Below, in pieces: positions 23,515 to 35,420 of a DNA stretch of 64,000 nt (its first letter is position 1; each line of letters starts with the position of its first letter). Source of the stretch: Cervus elaphus (Eukaryota; Chordata; Mammalia; Artiodactyla; Cervidae). Below the pieces are notes generated by a model that worked only from the letters and a program-made list of their open reading frames with translations, did not search any database and was not told the origin of the DNA. The stretch is from positions 8,444,235-8,508,234 of the forward strand of contig NC_057828.1 of assembly GCF_910594005.1 (NCBI RefSeq), read 5' to 3'. The position numbers and the translations under genes were made by a program.

Positions 23515-25634
23515 TGAAGACCAAATATAAGTTTTCAATTAAAAATCTCAAGTAGATACTCCAGTCCTATGCAGAAGAACAAAAACACAAACAAAACCTT
23601 GGTAGTCATCCCAACTTCTTCTTGCAAGAGGCTGGCTCCTCAGAGCAGAGTGCCTGCCAGAGGATGTGTTCCAGCTGGTGAGGTCAGAGGCACGGGGCAG
23701 TCCCTGCCTCTCAAGGTGGAGGTGGAATGGCAGAAGATTAGGGGCTAGAATTGTGCCTGATTTCCAAGTCTCAATGAAAAAGTCAACTGCCATATCAGTA
23801 AAAGGATGTTGCAGCCATCAAGCCATCACATTACAGCCACCCTTTGGGTGAGCCCCGAGGAAACTCAGGGTGGAAACAGATGCCCATCATCAAACGGTCA
23901 GTCACTGCAGCCCCACCTCCCTCCAGTGAGGTACCCTGAGGCAACCTAGGATGAGAAAGCACAGGATACTGGTCCCAGAGAACTGAGGTGCACAGTGAAG
24001 GGATTATTTCAATTAGCCCAGCTTCTTGCATCTTCCCATACACAGAAAAGTGCTACCTCCTGGACTTGAGATACCTAGTTTTCTTTAACTAATGGTAATC
24101 TTTTGATGTTCCAGCTATCTGGTCTTTGTTGCAAAAATTATGTATCCTGCTGGCTCTCTTTTCTTTTCAGAGCAGTTTCTCTCCTGGGCTTAAGTCTTCA
24201 ATTTCACCCACCAAATAAAATATAATTCTCACCTTGTGGGTTGTACAATTTTTTTCAGTCAATAGAAGTCACCCTAAAATGTTAATGATACCATATTTGA
24301 ATTCACTTCAACTAGACGATATTCCCACAGCTCACAAGACCTAGCTGGGGCCTTGGCTCACACAGAAGAACCCCCACCTGAAAACCAGTGGTGTCATGGG
24401 CAGAGGAGACCAAGCTTCTCCCCTTATCCATGGAGAGGGAGCAATCCGAAGGAGGCCCTGCTGAAACCCTTGGGAAGAACGTAGTGGGGTCCGTGTGAGC
24501 TGGAAGCATAGATGCTGCAAGACTCTTGTGTTGTAGCCTCCCTCCCATGCTTTCGGGGTAAAGGTAAGGAGGCAGCGAACACTGCGGTTTCCAGAGCTCA
24601 TTTCAGTGGAACACCCTATTCATGGATAAGAAATTTCTTGAGAAGTCTCTTGGGGCAGATGTTCAGAGCATGAGTACAGATGGAGGTGAAGGTTTCCTGA
24701 GTGCGCTGTAACACAGAAGGAGGGACAGAGAGGGGGGAAAGGGCTGGCGGTAGGTGGTGTGCCTCATGTTAGGTCCTTTGGCATCTCGCACTCAATCTGC
24801 AGTTAGAAACTCAGGAAACAAGAAGCAGCATAACCTTGGTTCCCCTCGGGAATCAGTAAGAGGCCTGGGCTTTGGGGACAGTGAGGGAACTCCGGGGTGG
24901 GCAGCGCGTGGGATGGGAAGGAGGCCCAGAAGCAGCATCACAGATGCGGAGGGAACACGGCGGGATCGGAGGTGGGAGGCCTGCTGCAGGAGCTTCTGGA
25001 AACTGGACAAGGGCTTTTGACTATTTGGGGTTGAGGAATTTCGGTGCAGGCTAGGATTAATCCAGTCCTCAAGGGGAAACCCTTTGGCATCTGAATGGCA
25101 TGTGTAGATGATAATAACATTAATATTTACTGATCACTGTGCTGTGTCTTTTACAAGTATTCTCTCATTTACTTCTATGCTCATAAGAACCGCAACAGGC
25201 TTTGTTATTGCTTCTACGGGATTCAGCCCATTAAAACATCATTCTTTGTACTCCATTTTAAACTAAGTGGCTTTTGAGCTTTAAAAAAAAATCCATTTCT
25301 GATTATTTTGAAATCTGGATACATGGTAAGTGGTGAATAAAGACAATGCTCCAGATAGGCAATGAGCAAGGGAGAATGACGACTGGGATTTAGAACATCA
25401 TCTGTTTTTACTCACTTGCATGCTAAGTCAGTGATGGTGATGGTGATGGTGGTGATGACTCCTGAAATTCATAGGCCCTCATATCAGAAGCGATTTGGAG
25501 AGGTCTTCCAGTATATCTTCTTCAACTAACAAATGCCTGATTCATTCCTGAAAGATGCCTACCTCATTTTACAAAATGCCCCAGGAATCTTGAAACCTCT
25601 GTCTCTTTCTAATTTTCAAAAATTAATTAATTTT
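23515..25634. other. Intergenic, one MIR, no gene
   Basis: A MIR fragment lies at about 25105-25210 (aatatttactgatcactgtgctgtgtc, ctcatttacttctatgctcataagaacc). Open frames at 23548-25054 lie on opposing strands of the same GC-richer stretch, and none resembles a known protein. A short (GATGGT)n-like patch is at about 25431-25455. Confidence 0.5.
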
Positions 25635-25999
25635 TGGCTATGCTGGGTTAGGTTAGGGTTGCTGTGTATGGGCTTTCTCTAGTTGCAGCAAGCCAGGGCT
25701 ACTCTTCGATGGGGAGTGTGCACTTCCCATTGTGGTGACTTCTCTTGCTGCGAAGCACAGGCTCTAGGCACTGGGGCTTCAGTAGTTGTAGCAGGCAGGT
25801 TCAGTAATTGCAGCACAGGGGCTCTAGAGCCCAAGGGCTTCCACAGTTGCAGCGAGTGGGCTCTAGAGCACAGGCTCAGTAACTGCGACCCACGGACTTA
25901 AGTGTCCCTTGGCATGTGGAGTCTTCCTGGACCAGGGATCAAACCTGTATCCCATGCATATGCAGGCAATTCTGAACCACTGGACCACCAGGGAAGACC
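25635..25999 (-). mobile_element. Long CHR-type SINE, minus strand
   Basis: The head at the right end (aaccactggaccaccagggaag) and the B-box region (accagggatcaaacctgt) identify a tRNA-derived CHR element in minus orientation. Its long body has repeated agttgcagc/ctctagagc units. The plus-strand open frame across it is antisense noise. Confidence 0.75.
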
Positions 26000-26090
26000 T
26001 TTTCCTGGATTTTAGTCAGAGTTCCCTCCTTTTATATGTTCTTTTCCTCCATTTAAAAAAACAACAACAAATAACTATAGAATAGCATAA

Positions 26091-26295
26091 GGCTTCCTTC
26101 ATAGCTCAGTTGGTAAAGAGTGTGCCTACAATCAACCTGGGTTCAATTCCTGGGTTGAGAAGATCCCCTGGAGAAGGAAATGGCAACCCACTCCAGTACT
26201 CTTGCCTGGAGAATCCCATGGACAGAGGACCCTGGAAGGCTATAGTCCATGGGGTCACAAGAGTCGGACGTGACTGAGTGACCAAGCACACAGCA
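26091..26295 (+). mobile_element. Bov-tA SINE, plus strand
   Basis: From ggcttccttcatagctcagttgg through ccctggagaaggaaatggcaaccc to gtcggacgtgactgagtgac, followed by a short CA-rich tail. Complete copy. Confidence 0.92.
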
Positions 26296-26639
26296 CACAC
26301 ACACAGAACAGCATGTTGCATTTTTTCCCTGAACCACAGCAAAAGGAAGTTAAAGGAAGCAAAAAGAAGTAAACTATGTGGTCATGGGCAACAAGAGATT
26401 GATGATAAATGGGAAGCTGGGTTTGGGGATAGAGACGCTGGAAATAACCAGTTCAGCTTCCACCAAGACAGAAACGCCAGATTCACTCTGATTCTTTGTT
26501 TTCAAATTCTGGGGACCATGGTGTGGGTAAAGTTGAGTCACTTGGAGAGTCTGCCAAAACCTACCTGTTTCTTTGGACTTTTATTTAAAGCAAGATTTCT
26601 CTGATTTCTTCAGAGTTGAACTGAGTGAGCTCTTGGCTT

Positions 26640-26835
26640 CCAGTGCTGTATACATTTGCTGCCTTTGAGAAGGGATATTACTATCACTTATTGAATTTCT
26701 ACACTATGTCAAGCACTGAGCTTTGATATTTCATATAATTTGTTCATCTCAGCCATCTGGAAAGGATTATTATTCCCACCTTGCAGATGAGAGCTCTGAT
26801 GTTCAAAAATTAAAGTGCCATCCCCATGGTACCCT
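26640..26835 (+). repeat. MIR SINE, plus strand
   Basis: tgtcaagcactgagctttgatatttcatataat, then attattattcccaccttgcagatgag, then actggtaagtgatgg follow the MIR order. The conserved ccttgcagatgag core is clear. Confidence 0.7.
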
Positions 26836-28530
26836 GACTGGTAAGTGATGGAGGTGAATGGAGCTCAGCTGTATATGCTCCATAATCACTCACGTGAAGA
26901 TCATGAAGACACGGTATCTGCTTGCCTCCCTAGATTCTGATTGAGGTGGTCATGCTTCCTCCTGCGCATCTCCCTGGTCTCCTCCTCTAGTTTATGAACC
27001 TACAGCTTCGTATTCTGCCAAGGATGAAGTGGTTCATCTCACATACTTGCACGTATTTGAATCTTTACTGTCAGCTCTAACTCATAACATCAAGTTGGGC
27101 CTGTTCTGCAGTCTTTGACTTGCGTTTCTTCCATGGGATGAACACTAACTTTTGCATACCTATTCACCCCCAGGGTGGCATTTGCCAGACCACACATTCC
27201 ACTCTGGACGGGGCCAGCTAAGAGCTGACTAGGCCCATCCCTTGGCCTGTGTGTAGGACAGTGTGTGTGCCTGAAGAATGCCCAGGGTGGCATATGAGCT
27301 GTGATTCAGAGGGGTAGCTGCCAACACACCTGAGGGCCCAGGCCCCACTCTGCTGGGCTGAGGAGGAGCCAGCTCCTCTGGCAGATGGTCTGTTCTCAGT
27401 AAGACTGTGCCAGGCAGAGTATAGCGAAGAAACAAGGCCATGTGGAAACAGAGTTGTCACTGTGGCCTTTAAAATCAGATGAACGGCATTTACAAACTTC
27501 TGCCCAAAAAGGGATAAGAATAACCCTGACCCCACTTCCAGTTCTTCCGCAATCACTTAAAGCTGAATGAAGAGCAATCCTATTTGGAACAAGAAGATGG
27601 ATACAATTCAGGATGGTGGATGCCGTCTCTGGGTCCCTTTGACCTTCTTCAAAATGAGGACAACTGGCTTTGGATTTATTATCCAATTATTTATTGGATA
27701 TTATTTATTTATCATCCAATTATTATGCAATCCTTGAATCCCAAAGACCATCGCTCTTTGAAGGCCGAGGACATGGGAAAGCATGGTTCTCCACGGGGAG
27801 GGGAGGGGGAGTATCTCAAACTGGGAGAGTTGGGGAACTGGGCAGGATGAGAATACAGAACAGGAGTGTAGGCTGTGTGTAACTCTGCTGTGTCTGGGAG
27901 AGAAACTGCGCTCTCCAGGAAGTGGGATTTAACAGGAGGTACCCCTGACCGCCCTGTGTTAGTCAGCCTTGTGTTGGTGCCAGGGCCCCAGGCTCCTACC
28001 AAGTCATACTTTAGAGCTAGCCTCAAGCTTCCCTGTTTATCATGGAAATTAATAAAAAATAAAATGAGCTTTCTTCAGGTTGCATCTTAAGAAGCAGTTC
28101 AACCCAATGCATTGTGGTGGACCATGCAGGAAAGGCCTTCTCTCTTGGAGGCTGGGGTGGGGGGGTTCTGAGATAACACGTGACTCAGCCCGTCATGGGG
28201 GACCCCATCTGCTGTGACAGGCCTGGTTCTTACCCAGGGCCAGGAGCAAGGTACTAGGCTTTTGGGTGTGTGTGTGTGTGTGTATGGAGTGTACACAGAA
28301 ACTGTCACACCCACACCCCGCATGCACCCACACCCTACATGCCAGAGCAGGGTGCAGTCATTTGTTGTCCTCATCTTAACCTTCTCACCATTTTCAGAAA
28401 CACTGAGCCTTGATGTGCTGGGCCCCTAAGGACATGGTCCAGAAATGCTCAGCAGAACTACAGGGCACATTTTCAACCCACTTCCCTTTATCAGCCCCCC
28501 ATATTCGGGCATCGTGGACTCCAACCAGGT
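26836..28530. other. Intergenic, no gene recognised
   Basis: Unique sequence containing a (GT)n tract at about 28266-28284. Several short frames at 27090-28429 overlap on both strands, without domain resemblance. This interval lies beyond the inferred end of the SARG transcript. Confidence 0.5.
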
Positions 28531-28547
28531 CATGTCTCTGAACAGTA

Positions 28548-28553
28548 TTTATT
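28548..28553 (-). terminator. SARG: Candidate SARG poly(A) signal
   Basis: Read on the minus strand this is AATAAA within GGAAATAAATACTG. It is the first canonical hexamer I find downstream of the SARG stop codon. A variant ATTAAA lies at 28747-28752. Using either would give a 3' UTR of about 1.4-1.6 kb. The choice is inference. Confidence 0.4.
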
Positions 28554-30154
28554 TCCTAAGGGGAAGCAGGGGCTATGTCCAGTCTCCAACCTTGTATTCG
28601 GAAGCCCACACTGCCTACCCATAGTACCCTCTGGCATATTTGCAAGTTGCACGACTTGGTCAGGGAATTTGGGATTCATGAGTCATTAGACGGCTACTTT
28701 CCCAAATTAAATAAGAAGCCACAACACTAAATATGATCCTGAACATTTAATCTCTGCTGTTTCAGAAGACACCTTAGAGCTTGAAGAGCTTTCAGGTTAG
28801 ACTTCTGCTGGTGACTGCCAGTCCTGAGGGTGCTGCGTGGATGGACAAGGGCCTTGCTGGAGGGGAGGGGCCTGCAGTGTGGGCGGGAATGGGAGCCCCA
28901 GCTCTGACCTCAGCTCTGTCACTAATGCACACTGACCACGATGAGTCACTTCCCTTCCCTAACAGGATTGGATTAGAGGGTCTCTATGGCCCCCCCCAGC
29001 TCTGATAGTCTATACATAAATAATTAGCAGAGAATATAAGGTGCTGATTTTCCATAGGAATTGAGGAAATCAAAAAATAACTTGCAATCGTAGACAAAGG
29101 CTTTCAAGAGTTTCTCGGTATTTACAATGTCTCTAGGCTTGAGTTCCCAACTCACTGGTGGCCCAGCCCTGGCTTCAGTCCTGTGCAGATGGAGATCCAG
29201 AGCAGGAAAAACAGGGATCTCGGAGTCAGGGCCCATCATAGTTTATCACTGAAAGCCCAAGGACAAGACCTTCCCCAAGGGAAGTATGATGTGTAGATAT
29301 TCATCCCGCCTCCACAGACCAACAAGAGTGTCAGGATGTGTCTGATCCTCAGGACTAAGGACAGTGAGAGGGCAGCAAACAGCCTCCTTGGCCATGGGCC
29401 CCTGTCCAGAAGGCCAGAAGAGAGAGGGGACTCCAGCAAGGTCTGAGCCAGTCTCCATCCACTGCGGGGATTCTGGGAGACCCACGTTTCATGTGACTCT
29501 GCATTTGCCTAATGTTATGGGAACGTCTATTGTCTCATTTGACTATTTTTCTCAGGCTCAGCCATGCCTCTCCACTCAGTTCTGGCTAGGCTGAACTCTA
29601 CCCAGCATAAGAAAATTTTCAACCAGAGCAGAATTCTGAGCAATGACTCCTTGTGTCATATAAATAGCATCAGTGATATATACAGCCTATAACACACACA
29701 CACACACACACACCCTCCTGTGGAAATCCTCTTCAGGACCATTTGCGCAGGTACTGAGGACTTCCCTGTAGCTCAGACAGTAAAGCATCTGCCTGCAATG
29801 CGGGTTCAATCCCTGGGTCAGTAAGATCCCCTGGAGAAGGAAATGGCAACCCATTCCAGTACTCTTGCCTGGAAAATCCCATGGACAAGAGGAGCCTGGC
29901 AGGCTACAGTCCATGGGTTCGCAAAGAGTTGGACACAACTGAGCGACTTCACTTTCCTTGGCACAGCTGCTGTGAATATAAATGTGTGCTCCAGGCTCTC
30001 CCTCAGAGACAGGAGGCCATTGGAGAGAAGCTGACCCCTGTCCAGCTCCTGAGTCGAGAGGTGGGGAGGCTAAGTTGAGCTCTGGGTCCCACCTTGAGTA
30101 ATGGGGTGCGGGGAGGGGGCTGTGTGGGTTGGGCTGGTGGCCAGTGGGCCTGGC
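28554..30154 (-). other. SARG: Inferred SARG 3' UTR
   Basis: Sequence from just after the SARG stop to the first canonical poly(A) hexamer. It contains a MIR remnant at about 28890-28990, a (CA)12 tract at 29691-29714 and a Bov-tA SINE at 29758-29955. No coding sequence is recognised. The extent is predicted from the poly(A) signal only. Confidence 0.45.
29758..29955 (+). mobile_element. Bov-tA SINE within the inferred SARG 3' UTR
   Basis: From acttccctgtagctcagac through ccctggagaaggaaatggcaaccc to gttggacacaactgagcgac. Plus orientation means it is antisense to SARG, so in SARG RNA it would appear inverted. A (CA)12 tract lies about 45 bp to its left. Confidence 0.92.
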
Positions 30155-31665
30155 CTACTCCTTCAACAGGCCCAGCTTCTTCAGAGCCTCCCTTCTGTGT
30201 TCATCGGACACCCCCTTTGGGGAGATCCTGACGCTGACACAGGGGGGCCGGGGCAGCTTGTCTCGGCTCTGTCCCTGGTAAGAAAGGTGCTTGGGGTGCC
30301 CCTCCTGCTCCAGGTCAGCCAGCTTGCCCACCCGGATACCCTCGAAGTCCTTCCCCGTGCCCAAGGAGGCTGGGCGCGGCCGGGAATTACGCAAGACGCT
30401 GGGCGAGATCCTGTCCAGCAAGGAGCCTTTTTCCAGAGAGGTGCTGATTTGGGGGCTGGGAGCTTTCTCCGCTGAGAGGTAGCTGCTCAGCCCGATGCCT
30501 GACCGCTCCAGGGTGCTGGACTTGAAGCTCATCTGTCTGAGGCCAGGGACACCGCTCTCCTGGAGGGTCAGCCCGGAGTCTGGCTTTCGCTGAGTCAGGG
30601 GACTGTGTGCCCGCGGGCCCTTCGGGATAGGAATTGGCCTGGATTTGCCAGCTGGAGCTGTCCCCTGAGTGGGTTCCTGGGAGGGAACCAGAACCTTGCC
30701 TGGAGAAGGCGGCTGGGCCAGAGCTGGCGCTTTCCCGGGAGAAGGGCCCCGCGTGGGTGCAGGCGCCAGGGCCCTTCCGGGGACCTGGGCTGGGGCCGGG
30801 GACACGGCCTGAGCGCCAGTCTCCTTGAGCCTGACGGAGGGCCTGCTTAAGCGGGGGCTGGGCTCCTCCTGGTCCTGCGGCAGCCCCAGCTTCTCCAGCG
30901 CTTCCCTGCGTGCTTTCCTCTGCTCCTGAAGGGACGACGAGGCGGGGCTGGGGTCCCCGGGCGCAGCCTCCGAGCGGCGGGACAGCCGGTTCTGGGGGTC
31001 GCTGTGGAAACTGCTGCGGCTGCTCTTCAGGACAATGTTTGGCGGCAACTTCCGGGGCTTAGGGGCCGTGACGGGAGCCGGCCGGCCATTTGGATGGCCC
31101 CCAGAAGGGACGGCCGCATCTCTAGCGCCCGCATCCCGAGAGGACACCAGGGGAGGAGACCGAGGTGGTGCAGGTTCCCCGGTTGAGCCTTTCTCACTGG
31201 CTTTTTGGGACATGGCCTCTGGAGCGGGCTCCCTGTTTCTCTGGGAGCTGAGTGATGGGTGGGCCTGGGGCCTGGGGCTCAGCTCCCCTGGTCCTCTGGG
31301 CAGGCTGCCTTGGCCAGGCTGCTCGGGCTGGGCGTCCTGGAAAGCCTCCGGTGGGGGGATGAGCGCCCCGTCCAGGTCAAGGGCAGCCTCTGGGGGCGTG
31401 GCCAGTGCCTGGCTGGGCTCAGGGCTCTGGCTGACCCGCACCGTCTCAGGTCCCAAGACAAGTCCCTCGGATCCCCCTGGATTATGGCTATTAGTTAGGG
31501 TGGTGCTTTTTCTGAGGTTCTGGTTTCTGCCGATGTGGATATTTCTGGGGAGGCTGTTGGAGCCAGACCTGAGGCCCAGGCTTTGGGGCCGGGGGGGATG
31601 AGCTGAGCTGAATGGAGTCACTCTTTTTGGCTCCGGTCCTCGGACAGTTGTCTCCTCTGGATGTC
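30155..31665 (-). CDS. SARG: SARG coding exon 3 (terminal, residues 95-597)
   Basis: A large terminal exon on the minus strand, coding residues 95-597 and ending in a TAG at 30155-30157. The acceptor reads CTTACAG before 31665 and completes the glycine codon started by the upstream exon. The protein is proline- and serine-rich and probably largely disordered. Recognisable SARG blocks include RSGSNSLPRNIHIGR (about 128-141), PKPRKLPPNIVLKSSRSS (about 296-312), RNSRPRPASLGTGKDF (about 520-535) and the C-terminal REALKKLGLLKE. SARG (C1orf116) is a cytoplasmic protein described as androgen-regulated in prostate, with no known enzymatic activity. Total length of 597 residues fits the human protein at about 600. 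The open frame extends 5' of the acceptor into the intron, but that part is not coding. The identity is a strong family match by eye. Confidence 0.95.
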
Positions 31666-32876
31666 CTGTAAGAGTCAGGGGAACAGGTGAAGAAGAGTAG
31701 GCAGTGAGGACCCTGCTGTCAAGGGGAAAGAAAATGCTTCCCAAACTGTGATCTCCAATCCTCAATGGACGGGTTTTTGTCTGTCTGTTGTTGCTGTTTC
31801 TTTGTTCTTGAAGAACAACACTTTTGTCTGGATATCATTTAGACTGACAGATCAATCCTAGCAGATTTCTTTCAACCAAGGATTAGCATTTCCCAGTGGC
31901 TGGGGAAAGGGCAGTGCAGACAGCTCTGTGTCCCTGACTCAGGCTCTTCCTAACCTCTGCAGAAGCAGGATGGCTGGGATTCAGGACAGTCCCTCTCGCC
32001 GTCCTGGGGCTCCCGGGTAACTGGGTCCAGTGGGAGCACTGAGCTTGAACAGCATCAACAGGTCATGTGCTCCCGCCCCACCAGGCGTCTGCCTTCCTCC
32101 ACCTCCACTTCCTGTAAACACTTGGATGACTCTGTAATGGCCACAGCTGTCCCTGCGCCACAGGGTGATGTGGGCTCTTCCCTTCCAGTGAAGAAGCGTG
32201 AGCATCAGGCCCACTGGGCCAGGAAATCAGCGCCAGGCAGCAGGGGCAGTCCCACGTCCCCACTTCCTGCCGTATCATCACAGACGGAGGGTCTAACATA
32301 TTGTCAATAAATATTTGCTAAGTGTATGAAGAAGTGGTTGCAGTCCTAATACCAATAGGACTGTCTTCCTGGGATGTATGGCTACACTTACATGCCACCT
32401 TTGTCTCCAACTCCTGAGCCTCATTATCATTCCACGCTCTCTCACAAGGCCCTCAAGATGCCACCCACTGAAACTAAGGGAGCCCCTCCCTCTTCTTATC
32501 TCCTGCAGCCTCATCCTCTGGGTCACCCAGATTAGCTTCCCAGACTGACTCAGGTTTTCCAGAGCCAACCACCCACCCCTCCCTGGTTCTCTCCCCCACC
32601 TCAGTGGTCAGATGGCTTTAGAATGTCTCCAGAAGAGAGTGGGAGCCGGTCAAATCCCCTTCCCTCCCAGACTTTTGATACTTCATACAAAGACACAAGA
32701 AGCTGTCTTGGACAACCCCTCCTTCCCTCCAGGGACGAGGCTTTATTCTAACTGCAAGTAGAGAGGAAAGTGCTTGTTCCTTCTTCTGCCCATGACTTAT
32801 AGAGCAGAGGGCAGATGAGAGGGAAAGTGGCCAGGAGGATGTAGTGTCTTTTGGTTGTTTAGACAGTCTGTCTTAC

Positions 32877-33054
32877 CCTGGGGGGCAGGCTGGGTCGGGG
32901 GCAGTGCTCGGGGACCTCGGGGAGCTGAGGCTTGCTCAGACTCGCCGGTGGACAGCCCGCTGTCAGCCTCGGCATCCAGGGAGCCAATGGTTTCCTCCAG
33001 GAATAGCAGACACTCCTTCTCTTCAGCGGACAGGAAGTCGTAGCTGCTGTCACT
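32877..33054 (-). CDS. SARG: SARG coding exon 2 (residues 36-95)
   Basis: A 178-nt exon encoding SDSSYDFLSAEEKECLLFLE and onward to PTQPAPQ, the most conserved, acidic part of SARG. The acceptor reads CTCACTCCAG before 33054. The donor is CAGG|GTAAGA at 32877/32876, a strong site. It starts in phase 0 and ends in phase 1, and the split glycine is completed by exon 3. The EEKECLLFLEETIGSLD stretch looks like a short amphipathic helix in an otherwise disordered protein. Plus-strand frames over this exon are antisense shadows. Confidence 0.95.
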
Positions 33055-34854
33055 CTGGAGTGAGGAGAGGGCGGGGGAGCTGTGACAGGCAGCTCTCCAG
33101 AAACTGGTGGGGCCCAAGAGCCACCCTGCCTTGGGGAAGGAATGCCGAAGAGCCGGACACCTCCCCACCGTGCCACTCTGCAGACCTGCTGGAGCTGCTT
33201 CCTGAAGCCGCGAGCACCGGGAGGGCAGAGCCTGTCGGGCTGTGGTCCCCCTGGCACCCAGCTCCGACAGCTGGGCAGGCCGACTGCAAAGGGCTTTTCA
33301 TGTGCTAAGTCCTGGGTGGAACGCTTATGGGCACAGATTAGAAGGTCCCGGGTTCTAATTCTACTTCTTCTGTGTGACCTATGTCAAGTGCTTCAACTTT
33401 GTGTGTAACATAATGATTTGATTTTAAACCTGAAGCAATACCTAAACTGGTATTGCTTTGAACTTTTCAAAGTACTTCTGCATCCTTGATGTGGCGCGTC
33501 AAGGACAGTATGAGGACAAACAGGAAAGCCAGTCAACTACTCGCTGCCAGGCCAATAGGAACAGTGGCACGACTAGTCACAGATAAATTCACTAAATAAT
33601 TTATACTTGACTTTGAAATGCATTCCATGCAGAATTTTTTTCCCCCTTGTGTATTTACTTTCCTGATGGCATTTGGCTCTGGCTAACATTCAAAAAAGTG
33701 TGCATTTCTTAAGCAAATATTAACTTAAGGGAGGAAGGTGGACAGACTGGTATGGGCTGTGGGGAGAGCAACTGAGTATTAAAATATTATGCAGAAATTC
33801 AGATACATGTTTTTATTATGAAAAAGCACACAGGCATGTTTGGAAGAACAGGTTATGGCCATTTCAGATGCTTACTGCCGTGTTCTGCAAGGCCAGGAAG
33901 ATCCATGGAATAGTTGCTCTCCAAAGTTGAAGGTTGAAGGGAGGATGAAAAGGGCAGATGGGAATACAGGAGATTTGGCCTGAGTCCCTTCCTAGCATCT
34001 CTACCCTTCTTCCTAATGTTTGAGTCACTGCAGAGTTATATATTCTTCAGACCCATTCAGATGGCCAGGAAAGATTTTGAGAAAACCCTGAAAATATCTC
34101 AGGCGGAGGGGAAATGGTTTTTGGAATGACTTTTCCAGTCCTTCAGGCTCCATAAGGAGTCATCTGTCAGTTGATTGAGGGAGATCTAGATGTCAAGGAA
34201 GTCCCAGATATAGCCCTTAGAAGCCTTGATGCCGGCTCCAGAGGTTCTGTGAACAAAATCTTCTTTACTGCCCTCTTCTTCCTAAAATAGTCTTGCCAAG
34301 ACTCCAGCTCTGAATTTGTCCTTTGTAGACGATTCATTTTGACAACCTTTAATTCCTGCCACATTCTGTGTCCAATGCTATGTAACTATTCATGTTGGTC
34401 TCTGCCTAACAGACAGGAAGCTATCTCTGTCGCCCTATCATCTAAGGTCAAAAAGAAATTATATGCAGATTGTCTGCACTTTCAGCTTTTGTGCATTATG
34501 TGCTGTTTTCTACTCCATTTTTACATGTCAAAACTTACCAACTATATTAAACATCTTCAACATTCAGTAGAGATCATTATGATCTTTAAACTTTCAAATA
34601 TCTCTACATACAGGATATAGAGCAATAAAGTATACATTATCAAGGGTTATCATGTATATGATGAGCACCCATAGCAAAAGAATGCTTACATTTGGACATA
34701 GGGCAGACTTATTCTTTGACACCAATCTTATAATAATTGAGATTTAAATCCATGCCCAGAAAAACTACAGTTGATTACATGTCACAGACAAACACAATGA
34801 TTTTGGAAGATTCTCAATCTCTACTTACAGATAGGCTATTTCTTTTCTAGATAG

Positions 34855-35058
34855 AGGCAGGTACTAAATACTTTATCATGTATTTCATTTACTCCTCTCA
34901 TGAACCCTGCAAATTTGGTATTAACATTATCCTCATCTCAAAACTGAAACTTGGAGAAATAAAGTAATTTGCCCAAGATAATGGAGCTTCTAAGTAGAGA
35001 ACCCAGATCTGCTCGGCTCCAGAACCCAGGCTCTTAATTGCTCTGTGCTCTTTGACCT
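34855..35058 (+). repeat. MIR SINE in SARG intron
   Basis: atttcatttactcctctcatgaaccctgc, then attatcctcatctcaaaactgaaac, then gtaatttgcccaaga and gaacccaggctcttaattgctctgtgctc follow the complete MIR order on the plus strand. Confidence 0.8.
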
Positions 35059-35350
35059 TTGTTAAAGACTGAAGTGAGGCTGTTCACTGCAGAGGACTTG
35101 AGGAATCCACAAGGATCTACATTCTGTTTCCACCGTGGCCTGAGATCACTGACCCATTCTCTCATCTCAGTTAAACCTCCCAACCTAATGAGAACTGGGA
35201 AAAAGTCTCATTTGTCTTATTACTCTCTGGGGTTGTCCCACCCTATTCTCTATAGAAGCGGGGGTGACTCAGAGGCAAAATCCTGCCTGGCGTGATTCAC
35301 TCCCTGACGAGGAAGATGAAAGACAAGGAGCGGTGAGCAAGGCCGGTGGT

Positions 35351-35384
35351 GGGCAGGGCAGGGCAGGGCAGGGCAGGGCAGGGA
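35351..35384. repeat. (GGGCA)6 tandem repeat in SARG intron, G-quadruplex candidate
   Basis: Six perfect GGGCA units followed by GGGA. Runs of three G spaced by two bases on the plus strand satisfy the usual four-tract G-quadruplex pattern. In SARG pre-mRNA the strand reads as TGCCC repeats. It starts about 41 nt beyond the donor of the first coding exon. Confidence 0.9.
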
Positions 35385-35420
35385 GCAGAGAGCGGGCCAG
35401 GCTGCAGACAGAGTACGTAC

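Noticed and set aside
26091..26160. tRNA-like A/B-box sequence (also in all other Bov-tA and CHR copies)
   Set aside because: These are the heads of tRNA-derived SINEs followed by retroelement bodies, not tRNA genes.
1..30000. Exons of FCAMR or PIGR, expected on the 3' side of SARG by human gene order
   Set aside because: No immunoglobulin-domain-like frame was found; the human spacing is tens of kilobases, so they probably lie outside the window.
31035..31601. Long plus-strand frame of 188 codons
   Set aside because: It lies exactly antisense to the GC-rich SARG terminal exon and has no family resemblance; a shadow frame.
31666..31765. Upstream extension of the SARG terminal exon frame
   Set aside because: Reads through a good acceptor (CTTACAG) into intron; the joined exons match the family without it.
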